NCBI RefSeq assembly: GCF_000297095.1
Contig: NZ_AEEA01000022.1
Location: 1 to 38,065, forward strand
Length of the DNA stretch: 38,065 nucleotides
Direction: 5' to 3'
Source: Treponema primitia ZAS-1
GTDB taxonomy: Bacteria; Spirochaetota; Spirochaetia; Treponematales; Breznakiellaceae
Numbering within the stretch: the first letter of the stretch is position 1; every line of letters starts with the position of its first letter. Of the stretch, positions 14,741 to 22,767 are shown piece after piece. The position numbers were made by a program, and so were the translations under genes. The notes beneath the pieces are model-generated. The model was not told the DNA's origin. It did no database searches and worked only from the letters and a program-made list of their open reading frames with translations.

Positions 14741-15320
14741 TTTTTTTAACGACATAGCGGAAAAATGGGACTCAACGAGCCACTACGACATGGATAAGAT
14801 TGAATTGCTGATCAAACTTTTGTATATAAAAAATGGTGACGCAGTACTTGATGTAGGGACCGGCACCGGCGTCCTTATCCCAATCCTGTTAAAGCTTACC
14901 GGAAATATTACCGCTATTGATTCAGCAGAAAAAATGATTGAACTTGCGCATAAGAAATTTGCACACACAGAGGTTAATTTTATTCACGGCGATGTTCTGG
15001 AATATCCCTTTGATGACGGCGCCTTTGACCATATCATTTGTTATTCCGTATTCCCCCACTTTGATGATAAGCCCCTGGCCATATCCCGGCTTGCCAAAAA
15101 GCTCAAACCCGGCGGATTGTTGAGCATACTTCATTCAGCATCAAAAGAAAAAATAAACGGCATCCATGTTCACGCCCATAATCGTGATATTATGGCGGAC
15201 AATCTCCCCCCGGCGCAGGGACTTATTAGCTGCGCCCAAAATTGCGGCTTGCGGGAAGAAATAATCATCGACAATTCTGAGATGTATCTTTTTGGCGCCC
15301 GCAGGAAGTGGCAGGTCTAG
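14727..15320 (+). CDS. class I SAM-dependent methyltransferase of the ABC operon
   Basis: A 197-residue cytoplasmic methyltransferase. The SAM site is VLDVGTGTGVLIP (motif I), with the acidic residue in ITAIDSAEKMIELA, then FIHGDVLEYPF and the post-motif KLKPGGLLSILHS. A distinctive stretch HSASKEKINGIHVHAHNRD, rich in histidine, could bind a metal or a metal-loaded substrate. Translation starts 14 bases inside the permease gene after a GAGG site, which ties it to the transporter. A plausible role is modification or demodification of the imported compound; the real substrate is unknown. A second, unrelated-in-detail methyltransferase at 16996 has the same type of leader RNA. Confidence 0.88.
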   Translation: MEKLDFFNDIAEKWDSTSHYDMDKIELLIKLLYIKNGDAVLDVGTGTGVLIPILLKLTGNITAIDSAEKMIELAHKKFAHTEVNFIHGDVLEYPFDDGAFDHIICYSVFPHFDDKPLAISRLAKKLKPGGLLSILHSASKEKINGIHVHAHNRDIMADNLPPAQGLISCAQNCGLREEIIIDNSEMYLFGARRKWQV

Positions 15321-15378
15321 GATCGTCAAGTAATGCCCGCCTATTTTTTTTCTTCCAAATCTGCATATACTATACCCT

Positions 15379-16977
15379 ATGGAAAAGCGTAAAATCCGAT
15401 TTTTCAATACCACCGGCCCCTGTAATCCGGAGGATCACTACATGCTGCCCCCGGAGGAGCGGCTGGTGGGTACCCAACTGCACCGGTATATTGGGGACAA
15501 ACTCTATTGGGTACTCCACGCTCCCCGGCAGACAGGGAAAACCACCTTCCTGCAAAGCTGGATGCGGGAGATAAACTCCGGATCTGAGGCCATTTCCTGC
15601 TATGTCAGTGTGGAAACCTGTCAGGGGGTTCCGGAAGCTGAACGGGCAATACCGATTATATGCGATGCAGTCAGAAGATGGTCAGAAAAAAGCGATATGC
15701 CTGTTCCTGCCATTGAAAATGAAACCCCCCAATCCCAACTAAACAGCATACTGAGTAATTGGGCAAAACTGATGGCCCCCAAGCCGCTTATCGTCCTGTT
15801 TGACGAAGTGGATGTACTGCAAGGGGATGCCCTGATCAGCTTTCTACGCCAGTTACGGGACGGTTTTGCCGGCCGGGGTGTGGGTAAATTCCCTGTGTCC
15901 ATTGCCCTGGTGGGGATGAGAGATTTGAAGGACTACATTACCGCCTCCAAGGGAGGTGTCCCGGTGAACCCCGGCTCGCCCTTTAATATCAAAGAAGATT
16001 CCGGGTCCCTGTCTAATTTTCGAAAAGACGATATATCCCGGCTCTTCTCGCAGCGAACCGCAGAGACGGGGCAGCAGATTACCCCGGAAGCCCTGGACTA
16101 TGTCTATGATCAGTCCCGTGGACAGCCCTGGATAGTCAATTCTCTTTTCAAACGTGCCACCATGCGGATACTGGATGGGGAAAGTACCGAACCAGTAACC
16201 ATCGAACATATCCGGGAAGCCCGGGAACAGATGATCCAGGCCCGGGAAACCCACCTGGATGCCCTGGCATACCGCCTGGAGAATCCGCAGATCCGCAGTG
16301 TTATGGAATCCCTGATCACCGGCGAACCGGATACCCGGCTTGCAGCGGGGGAGCCGTTCCGTCTCTGTATGGATCTGGGGCTGGTCACCATTGAAAAGGG
16401 CAACCCCGCCGTGGCCAACCCCATCTACCGGGAGGTAATTGCCCGGGAAATTACATTCAGTACCCAAATGGCAATTCCTTCGCCGGAATGGAAGTGGCAA
16501 AAAAGCGATGGTACCCTGGACATGGACGCCCTGCTCCGGGAATTCCAAGCCTTCTGGCAGAATAATTCCGAAGTATGGGAACAGCAGGCGGACTATATCG
16601 AAGCCTTCCCTCATTTGCTGCTCATGGCCTTCCTGCAACGGGTTACCAATGGACATGGCCGTATAGAGCGGGAATACGCCGCCAGCCGGGGAAGGATGGA
16701 TCTGGCGGTGGAATATAACGGCGCTTGGAATATTATCGAGGTAAAATTACTGCGCCAGGGAAAAAATTTCGAGACCGTAATGGCGGAGGGCCTCAAACAA
16801 ACCCTAGGCTACCGGGATAGTTTTTTCCCCGTCCGCCCTTCGCAGGACAGCGAAAGAACCGAAGCTTCTCCGGCGCAGTGTTATTTGCTTATCTTCGACC
16901 GCCGTCCCGACAAACCGGCCTGGCCGGAACGGCTGAAGTGGATTACTACCGAAGCCATTACGGTACTTGGTTGTTAA
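15379..16977 (+). CDS. AAA-like ATPase with C-terminal PD-(D/E)XK nuclease domain
   Basis: A 532-residue protein. The N-terminal half is an AAA-like P-loop ATPase: APRQTGKTT (Walker A, about residues 48-56), LIVLFDEVDVL (Walker B) and a winged helix-like segment around residues 230-330. The C-terminal 130 residues carry the nuclease signature GRMDLAVEYNGAWNIIEVKL (D...ExK). This is the common but poorly understood AAA-ATPase_like/DUF1703-type family, abundant in anaerobes and often in many copies per genome; suggested roles include defence or mobile-element biology. No partner gene and no flanking repeats are visible. Starts 58 bases after the methyltransferase without a strong ribosome site. 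Confidence 0.82.
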   Translation: MEKRKIRFFNTTGPCNPEDHYMLPPEERLVGTQLHRYIGDKLYWVLHAPRQTGKTTFLQSWMREINSGSEAISCYVSVETCQGVPEAERAIPIICDAVRRWSEKSDMPVPAIENETPQSQLNSILSNWAKLMAPKPLIVLFDEVDVLQGDALISFLRQLRDGFAGRGVGKFPVSIALVGMRDLKDYITASKGGVPVNPGSPFNIKEDSGSLSNFRKDDISRLFSQRTAETGQQITPEALDYVYDQSRGQPWIVNSLFKRATMRILDGESTEPVTIEHIREAREQMIQARETHLDALAYRLENPQIRSVMESLITGEPDTRLAAGEPFRLCMDLGLVTIEKGNPAVANPIYREVIAREITFSTQMAIPSPEWKWQKSDGTLDMDALLREFQAFWQNNSEVWEQQADYIEAFPHLLLMAFLQRVTNGHGRIEREYAASRGRMDLAVEYNGAWNIIEVKLLRQGKNFETVMAEGLKQTLGYRDSFFPVRPSQDSERTEASPAQCYLLIFDRRPDKPAWPERLKWITTEAITVLGC

Positions 16978-16995
16978 GGCGCCGTTATCCCAAGC

Positions 16996-17868
16996 CTACA
17001 ACCCTGACCTGCTTATCGTCGTCTGACACATGGGCCAGGAAAGGCGCATACTTACATCCGTGGAAACAAGCATCCGTTTCCCTTCCACATGGTAGAGTTT
17101 TCCCTGCAGGTAATTTTCCAGAACCCGGAGTTGTTCCGGGTCCTTTGCGTCATAGCGACCAGCATAGGTTTCAAGGGCCTTTTCAAAGGAGTCATATACG
17201 GTTTTACGGGTATGCCGCAGGACCTTAACATCCGGGTATATACCCATGGAATACAAGAGATTGAAAATAATATTGCTTTCCGGAACCGGGTAATAGGGTT
17301 TGTTATGCAGCAGAGGCCAGATGTCCATGGACTCCTGATCCCAGCTCTGGATTCCCGCATGCCAGAAGATAACGATAGTCCCCAGGGTTACCGCCATCAT
17401 TTTTTCAATACTTGTTTTGAGATCGATCATCCCCATGGAAAAAGACGCGAAGGTAAGATCATAGGGAGGCAGCAGTTCTTCTGTGTCAACATCATCCCAC
17501 TTCTTGTTGATAAAAAGGATATTATCCATATTTTCAAGGGTTATCTGTTCCTGTAACACCTCGGCCATGCCCGGAGCGGGTTCCACCGCCGTAAGATGGC
17601 CGGCGATCTTCGCCACCGGTACAGCGATATTTCCCGGCCCGGCGCCTATGTCCAGCACCCGCCCACCGGGCTGTATTAGAGAACAAATATCGGCGATACG
17701 TTCCTTTGCTGTAGGACTCTGCAGTGAATGGTAAAAATATTCCTTCGCCGTTTCCTTATTGGCCCAGGAATGCCAACATTCACCACCGTGGCCTGAATCA
17801 ATATTTCGCCATTGGGCATCTATCCAGATCTTGTTCCAATCAAAATTATCTGTATTAGTAGTAGCCAT
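16996..17868 (-). CDS. class I SAM-dependent methyltransferase with structured leader
   Basis: A 290-residue methyltransferase. I place the start at 17868, where GGAGG is four bases upstream; the frame is open to 17913 but that part runs through a terminator stem. Motif I is RVLDIGAGPGNIAVPVA, with the acidic residue in LTAVEPAPGMAE. The N-terminal cap (DNFDWNKIWIDAQ) and a C-terminal 110-residue extension (YVPVPESNI-like region onward) are longer than in minimal methyltransferases and may shape the substrate site. It converges on the AAA ATPase gene with an 18-base gap. Genes of this kind occur next to Nik/Opp-type transporters in other anaerobes (from memory, not checked). Controlled by element C, which it shares with transport operons. 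Confidence 0.85.
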   Translation of the reverse strand: MATTNTDNFDWNKIWIDAQWRNIDSGHGGECWHSWANKETAKEYFYHSLQSPTAKERIADICSLIQPGGRVLDIGAGPGNIAVPVAKIAGHLTAVEPAPGMAEVLQEQITLENMDNILFINKKWDDVDTEELLPPYDLTFASFSMGMIDLKTSIEKMMAVTLGTIVIFWHAGIQSWDQESMDIWPLLHNKPYYPVPESNIIFNLLYSMGIYPDVKVLRHTRKTVYDSFEKALETYAGRYDAKDPEQLRVLENYLQGKLYHVEGKRMLVSTDVSMRLSWPMCQTTISRSGL

Positions 17869-17892
17869 AGTACCTCCGGAAAACTCTATTAG

Positions 17893-17938
17893 AAAAAGAG
17901 ACGCCCCCGCCACGGAAAGGGTTGCGGCCGGGACGCCT
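17893..17938 (-). terminator. leader terminator directly before the 16996-17868 gene
   Basis: On the minus strand, 17938-17924 and 17913-17899 form a stem of 15 positions with 14 pairs (three G-U), a ten-base loop, and then TCTCTTTTTCT. It is only about 25 bases before the start codon, so it must be read through for expression. Confidence 0.75.
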
Positions 17939-17988
17939 CAAGCCAAACTGCCATCCCCGGAATAGCGGGTACGGGGACAACGGCTTGA
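17938..17988 (-). promoter_or_regulatory. second structured leader domain of the methyltransferase gene
   Basis: On the minus strand TCAAGCC (17988-17982) pairs with GGCTTGA (17944-17938), enclosing a seven-pair stem GTCCCCG/CGGGGAT. It stacks directly on the terminator at 17893-17938. Position and shape suggest an aptamer-like or antiterminator domain. No known riboswitch consensus is recognisable. Confidence 0.45.
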
Positions 17989-18018
17989 CCATATTTTTAA
18001 ATCCTTATCAAAGCATAT

Positions 18019-18103
18019 AAAAAACCCGATACTTCTCCCCCGCTACGGGTGGATAGAGAAGAATCGGGCTTCATGCCTTTTAGGAGCGGAATCCATGTTC
18101 CAC
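18019..18103 (-). promoter_or_regulatory. AUGAA-loop leader element C with terminator
   Basis: On the minus strand: hairpin 1 GUGGAA/UUCCGC with loop CAUGGA (18103-18086), an 8-nt linker (18085-18078), hairpin 2 GGC-AUGAA-GCC (18077-18067), then a terminator whose arm AAGCCCGAU overlaps hairpin 2 and pairs with AUCGGGUUU before a U-run. It begins about 13 bases after the expected transcription start of the methyltransferase gene. Confidence 0.8.
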
Positions 18104-18122
18104 TATATTCTATGTATTTTTA

Positions 18123-18151
18123 TTTATAAACCAGGATTCTCTGTTTGTCAA
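18123..18151 (-). promoter_or_regulatory. sigma-70 promoter of the methyltransferase gene
   Basis: On the minus strand TTGACA (18151-18146), 17 bases, TATAAA (18128-18123), the same boxes and spacing as the receptor operon promoter. The leader is about 250 bases and contains two terminators in series. Confidence 0.75.
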
Positions 18152-18193
18152 TAAATATTTATCGATTTTTGCTATTTTTCTGGGTACGCCTAC

Positions 18194-18222
18194 TTGAATT
18201 TTTTCCACTTGTGAAATAGATT
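18194..18222 (+). promoter_or_regulatory. candidate sigma-70 promoter of the nik-type operon
   Basis: TTGAAT (18194-18199), 17 bases, TAGATT (18217-18222). Start expected near 18229, eight bases before the first AUGAA hairpin. Confidence 0.55.
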
Positions 18223-18236
18223 CTTTTTATCCTGTT

Positions 18237-18382
18237 ACGGCGATGAACGCCGTCTTGTACAACCCTGAAGGTTCTTGCAAATCCGTAGAGATTTTGCGTA
18301 AATCCACTTTAATTTCGATCCGTTGCGCATGAAGTGCAGCTGAATGACAGAAGTCTGTTCAATGGAACAGGCTCTTTGTTTT
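18237..18382 (+). promoter_or_regulatory. AUGAA-loop leader element D (four stems)
   Basis: ACGGCG-AUGAA-CGCCGU (18237-18253, perfect), AACC-CUGAA-GGUU (18261-18273, perfect), GUUGCGC-AUGAA-GUGCAGC (18322-18340, two G-U), then CUGUUC-AAUG-GAACAG (18355-18370) followed by GCTCTTTGTTTTT, which looks like a terminator just before the ribosome site of the binding-protein gene. ACAG/CUGU at 18346-18357 can compete with the last stem, giving an alternative fold. Confidence 0.7.
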
Positions 18383-18395
18383 TGGAGATATTACT

Positions 18396-19994
18396 ATGAG
18401 AAAGATCCATACTATTTTTGCTGCGGCTTTGACCGCATTGGTCGCCCTGAACAGCTATGCCGGTCCCGGCAGGGAGACCGGGAATCCCAAGGCGGCCCAA
18501 CTTTCAACCCGCTCCCTGACCCTGGCCATAGGCGGGGAACCGGATGAGGGCTTTGATCCCTGTACCGGATGGGGACGCTATGGTTCCCCCCTGTTCCAGA
18601 GTACGCTCCTTGAATTTGACCGGAATATGAATTTCACCAATGATTTGGCTGCCGCCTATTCCTTGAGTCCGGATGGGCTTGTCTGGACCTTTGATATACG
18701 GCCGGACGCCAAATTTACCGATGGAACGCCGGTGACCGCCGCAGATGTGGCATTTACCTTTAATACCGCAAAGGAAACAGGAAGCGAGATTGACCTGACC
18801 CGGATGCGGATCGCCCGGGCGCTGAGCCCTACCCGGGTTGAGTTTGTGCTGGATTCCCCAATGTCCGCCTTTATCAATCTTACGGTTTTCTTAGGTATTG
18901 TACCGGAACACGCCTACTCGGCGAATTACGGGCAACGGCCCATAGGTTCGGGTCCCTACAAGTTCGTACAGTGGGATAAGGGACAGCAGCTAATCGCTGA
19001 ACGGAACGAAGAATACTACGGGACTAAACCTGCGTTTGAACGGCTCACCCTGCTCTTCCTTGATACGGACGGAGCCTTTGCCGCGGTGCAATCCGGAGCG
19101 GTGGACATCGCCATGACGGTTCCCATGCTGGTACGGGATATTCCGGGCTATTCCCTTTTACGGGCCCAGAGCGTGGATAACCGGGGGGTGAGTTTCCCCT
19201 CGACCAAGCCGGGAACCTTCAGTGCCGACAAGTTTCCGGTGGGCAATGCGGTTACCAGTGATATTGTCATCAGAAAGGCTTTGATTTATGGAATTGATCG
19301 GACAGCGATTGTACGTGATGCCCTGAACGGCTATGGCAGTATCGCCTACTCTGTTTGTGATGGTCTTCCCTGGTCAAATCCGGATACAAAAATTATCGAT
19401 AGCGATCTTGCGGGACAGAAAGCAGCCCTGGACGCTGCGGGCTGGAGGATCGCCGGGGATGGTATTCGGGTAAAAGATGGTCTCCGTGCATCCTTTTCCC
19501 TGATATACCCTGCGGGAGATTCGGTACGCCAGGCTGTAGCCATGGCCTTTGCCCAACAAGCCCGCGGTCTTGGCATAGAAGTACTGCCCCAGGGGGGAAG
19601 CTGGGATGACATCGGACAGAAGATGTATTCCACCCCGGTGGTGTTCGGATGGGGGAGCCATAGCCCCCTGGAAACCTATAACCTTTATTACGGCAAACAT
19701 GCCACCACGGGATACAATAATGTTACCAATATCTTAAATCCTACGGTAGACCGGTATATGGAGGCTGCGCTATCGGCGTTAAGCACCGAAGAAGCAAACA
19801 GTAACTGGAAAAAAGCAGCTTGGGACGGTATCACCGGCTATGCAAACCAGGGGGACGCTACCTGGTGCTGGATAGCGGATATCGAACACCTTTATTACGT
19901 CCGCGATGGACTTGATACGGGAAACCAGCGTATCCATCCCCACGGTCACGGATTCCCGGTGATCTCAAACATCAAAGAGTGGAAGTTAAAATAA
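18396..19994 (+). CDS. nickel/peptide-type ABC substrate-binding protein
   Basis: A 532-residue periplasmic binding protein of the SBP_bac_5 (cluster C: OppA/DppA/NikA) class. Sec signal peptide ending LNSYAGPG, no lipobox. Family motifs include LTLAIGGEPDEGFDP, FTNDLAAAYSLSPDGLVWTFDIRPDAKFTDGTPVTAADVAFTF and RPIGSGPYKFVQW. The C-terminal part has an aromatic cluster (TWCWIADIEHLYYV) and histidines (RIHPHGHG) that could take part in binding a metal chelate. Ribosome site GGAG precedes the ATG. First gene of a five-gene operon; stop and next start overlap (TAATG). NikA-like by context and family; peptide binding cannot be ruled out. Confidence 0.85.
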   Translation: MRKIHTIFAAALTALVALNSYAGPGRETGNPKAAQLSTRSLTLAIGGEPDEGFDPCTGWGRYGSPLFQSTLLEFDRNMNFTNDLAAAYSLSPDGLVWTFDIRPDAKFTDGTPVTAADVAFTFNTAKETGSEIDLTRMRIARALSPTRVEFVLDSPMSAFINLTVFLGIVPEHAYSANYGQRPIGSGPYKFVQWDKGQQLIAERNEEYYGTKPAFERLTLLFLDTDGAFAAVQSGAVDIAMTVPMLVRDIPGYSLLRAQSVDNRGVSFPSTKPGTFSADKFPVGNAVTSDIVIRKALIYGIDRTAIVRDALNGYGSIAYSVCDGLPWSNPDTKIIDSDLAGQKAALDAAGWRIAGDGIRVKDGLRASFSLIYPAGDSVRQAVAMAFAQQARGLGIEVLPQGGSWDDIGQKMYSTPVVFGWGSHSPLETYNLYYGKHATTGYNNVTNILNPTVDRYMEAALSALSTEEANSNWKKAAWDGITGYANQGDATWCWIADIEHLYYVRDGLDTGNQRIHPHGHGFPVISNIKEWKLK

Positions 19995-20980
19995 TGAATA
20001 AACGCGTCCTCCGCCGTATAGGCCTGTATGCGCTGAAAGGCTTAGTGCTTTTTATCGCCGTGAGTATTGCAGCCTTTACCCTGATGAAACTTTCACCTAT
20101 TGATCCGGTGCAGGCTTATATCGGCGCGGATGCGTCAATTTCGCCTGAACAGCGGGCGAAGATCGCCGAACGCTGGGGAGTAGGGGAAGCTCCGGTGATC
20201 CAGTACCTCAAATGGTTTTCCGCCATAGCCCGGGGGGATTTCGGTACGTCGATCCTATTCAGGCAGCCGGTTCTTTCGGTTATCGGGGAACGGGCTATTG
20301 CGTCACTGGCCCTCATGGGCGCTTCCTGGATTTGCTCGGGGCTCCTGGGATTTATCCTGGGGGTTCTTGCCGGGGCCTACCACGGCAAATGGCCGGATAA
20401 GGCGATTAAGGCCTATTGCCTCACCCTGTCCAGTACCCCGACTTTTTGGCTGGCCCTGCTTTTAATGATCGTCTTTGCAGTACAGCTCAGGATACTACCC
20501 CTGGGCCTGTCCATCCCCATGGGCAAACTGGAAAGCGAAGTAAGCTTGGGTGAACGTATCCGGCATCTCATATTGCCGGCGCTGACCCTTTCCCTGACCG
20601 GGGTTTCTTCCATTGCCATGCATACCCGGCAAAAACTTGCGGAGGTGCTGGAATCAGATTATGTACTCTACGCCATAGCCCGGGGAGAAAAGAAATGGAC
20701 CGTGATACGCCGCCACGGGCTGCGGAACATCGCCCTTCCGGCGCTGACCCTGCAGTTTACTTCCTTTGCGGAACTCTTCGGCGGTTCGGTCCTGGCGGAA
20801 CAGGTCTTTGCCTATCCGGGGCTTGGCCGTACCGCCGTGAGGGCGGGTATACAGAGCGATATGCCCCTGCTTTTGGGGATCACCCTCTTTTCAGCCCTCT
20901 TTGTATTTTCCGGCAACTGTATCGCGGACATACTGTACCGGGTTTTAAATCCCCAGATAAGGAGGCTCGGCAATGGCTGA
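19994..20980 (+). CDS. nickel/peptide-type ABC permease 1 (NikB/DppB-like)
   Basis: A 328-residue membrane protein with six helices and the N-terminal family motif FTLMKLSPIDPVQAYIGADASISPEQ, as in NikB/DppB. The cytoplasmic EAA-type loop reads VLYAIARGEKKWTVIRRHGLRNIALP. The start at 19994 overlaps the previous stop codon; a longer reading from 19979 would overlap by 16 bases without a better ribosome site. Works as a heterodimer with the next permease. Confidence 0.9.
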   Translation: MNKRVLRRIGLYALKGLVLFIAVSIAAFTLMKLSPIDPVQAYIGADASISPEQRAKIAERWGVGEAPVIQYLKWFSAIARGDFGTSILFRQPVLSVIGERAIASLALMGASWICSGLLGFILGVLAGAYHGKWPDKAIKAYCLTLSSTPTFWLALLLMIVFAVQLRILPLGLSIPMGKLESEVSLGERIRHLILPALTLSLTGVSSIAMHTRQKLAEVLESDYVLYAIARGEKKWTVIRRHGLRNIALPALTLQFTSFAELFGGSVLAEQVFAYPGLGRTAVRAGIQSDMPLLLGITLFSALFVFSGNCIADILYRVLNPQIRRLGNG

Positions 20981-21821
20981 TGTTCTTGTATTAAAAAGGG
21001 TCGTGTTTCCCCGCCGTGTCCGTACCATGGTAGTATTACTGTTTTGTATCATTTTTCTGGCGGTGGTATTTGCAGCGGGCCTTTCCATGGTTCCCGCAGC
21101 CTACGATGTGAACTTTCAGGAAAAAAACCTTATGCCCGGCCTGCGGCATCCCTTCGGCACCGACTGGCTGGGCCGGGATATGTTTGCCCGGACCCTAAAG
21201 GGGCTTTCCACCAGTATTATTGTCGGGGTGAGCGCCTCGGCGGTCAGTACCCTGATGGCCCTGGCCCTCGGAGTAGCGGCGGCAATGTTGGGCCGCCGTA
21301 TCGATATGGCGGTTACATGGTTCATTGATCTCTTTCTCAGCATACCCCACATGATCCTCCTTATATTAATCGCCATTGCGGTGGGGAAAGGTTTCTTCGG
21401 AGTCCTCATTGGCGTTGCGGCTACCCACTGGACCAGTCTGACCAGGGTTATCCGGGCGGAAGTGTTGGCCCTGAAAAGTCAGCCCTATATCGCCGCAGCA
21501 AAAGCCATGGGCAAAGGGCCGGTCTGGATAGGAACAAAACATTTACTCCCCCATGTCCTGCCCCAGTTTATGGTGGCCCTGATCCTCCTCTTTCCCCACG
21601 CCATACTTCATGAAGCGTCGATCACCTTCCTTGGTTTCGGCCTCTCCCCGGAGCAGCCCGCTATCGGGGTGATCCTCTCGGAGTCCATGCAGTATCTTAC
21701 CGCCGGTATGTGGCACCTCGCCTTTTTCCCGGGCCTCTGCCTCCTGGTGGTAGTACTCCTCTTTGATGCGCTTGGCGAAAACCTCAGGATACTTTTTAAT
21801 CCCGGTACTGCAAATGGGTAA
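20973..21821 (+). CDS. nickel/peptide-type ABC permease 2 (NikC/DppC-like)
   Basis: A 282-residue permease. The family hallmark LRHPFGTDWLGRDMFARTLKGLSTSI is complete, and the EAA loop reads YIAAAKAMGKGPVWIGTKHLLPH. Six helices. The ATG lies eight bases inside the end of the previous gene after an AGGAGG site, so translation is coupled. The gap to the following ATPase gene is ten bases. Confidence 0.92.
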   Translation: MADVLVLKRVVFPRRVRTMVVLLFCIIFLAVVFAAGLSMVPAAYDVNFQEKNLMPGLRHPFGTDWLGRDMFARTLKGLSTSIIVGVSASAVSTLMALALGVAAAMLGRRIDMAVTWFIDLFLSIPHMILLILIAIAVGKGFFGVLIGVAATHWTSLTRVIRAEVLALKSQPYIAAAKAMGKGPVWIGTKHLLPHVLPQFMVALILLFPHAILHEASITFLGFGLSPEQPAIGVILSESMQYLTAGMWHLAFFPGLCLLVVVLLFDALGENLRILFNPGTANG

Positions 21822-21831
21822 AGGAATAACC

Positions 21832-22767
21832 ATGGAACAAAACACAAAACCTGCGGAGACTATCCTTTCGGTTCGGGATTTCTCGATACGTTTTCTCCGC
21901 TATGAAGGAACCTTTAAACGGCAGGCCCTGGAGGTTATTTCCGCCCTGGAGGTGGAAATAAAGGCAGGGGAGATCGCCGCCATAGTCGGCGCCTCCGGGT
22001 CCGGTAAGAGCCTCCTGGCCCATGCCATCCTGGGTATACTGCCCCCCAATGCCGCCGTTTCCGGTGAAATGTCTTACTGCGGGGAAGCGCTGACCCAAAA
22101 AAAACTCGAAACCCTACGGGGAAACAAAATAGTCCTGGTCCCCCAATCGGTTAGTTTTCTTGATCCCCTTATGAAGGTGGGCAATCAGGTGATGGGGGAA
22201 AACCACAGCGCTGCTGAAGTTGAGGCAGTTTTTAAACGGTACAATCTTGCGCCCCGGGTAATGGAACTGTACCCCTTTGAACTTTCAGGTGGCATGGCCC
22301 GGAGGGTTCTCGTGGCCGCTGCGGTGATCACGGGGGCAAATCTCATCATAGCGGATGAGCCAACCCCGGGTCTTTCGGAAGCCCTGGCCCGGGAAGCCTT
22401 ATCCCACCTCCGGGAACTGGCGGATTCCGGCACCGCAGTAATGCTCATCACCCATGATATACGGATGGCGCTACAGGTCTCGGATAAGATAGCTATTTTT
22501 TATGCCGGGATGACCGTGGAAACCGCCCTGCGGGACGATTTTTCAGGTAGCGGAACCGGCCTGCGTCATCCCTATACCAGGGCGCTCTGGCGAGCGCTTC
22601 CCCAAAACGATTTTACCTCCCTGCCGGGAACTCAGCCTTACGCAGGAACACTGAAGGATATTTGTCCCTTCTTTTCCCGCTGCAAGATCCGGACCGAGGA
22701 ATGCCGGAATTCGATACCCCTGCAGGAACTGAGAGGCGGAAAGGTACGGTGCATCCATGCGGCTTGA
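21832..22767 (+). CDS. nickel/peptide-type ABC ATPase 1 (NikD/DppD-like)
   Basis: A 311-residue ATPase: Walker A GASGSGKS, Q-loop LVPQSV, signature LSGGMARR, Walker B LIIADEPTPGLSE, switch LITHD. The C-terminal extension ends with the oligopeptide-transporter type cysteine motif CPFFSRCKIRTEEC, which in relatives binds an iron-sulfur cluster. Start chosen at 21832 (AAAGGA upstream); the open frame continues upstream to 21763 within the permease gene. The end overlaps the next ATPase by 11 bases. Confidence 0.92.
   Translation: MEQNTKPAETILSVRDFSIRFLRYEGTFKRQALEVISALEVEIKAGEIAAIVGASGSGKSLLAHAILGILPPNAAVSGEMSYCGEALTQKKLETLRGNKIVLVPQSVSFLDPLMKVGNQVMGENHSAAEVEAVFKRYNLAPRVMELYPFELSGGMARRVLVAAAVITGANLIIADEPTPGLSEALAREALSHLRELADSGTAVMLITHDIRMALQVSDKIAIFYAGMTVETALRDDFSGSGTGLRHPYTRALWRALPQNDFTSLPGTQPYAGTLKDICPFFSRCKIRTEECRNSIPLQELRGGKVRCIHAA

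Noticed and set aside
15853..16656. 267-codon minus-strand frame inside the AAA ATPase gene
   Set aside because: Antisense shadow; the plus-strand reading has intact Walker motifs.
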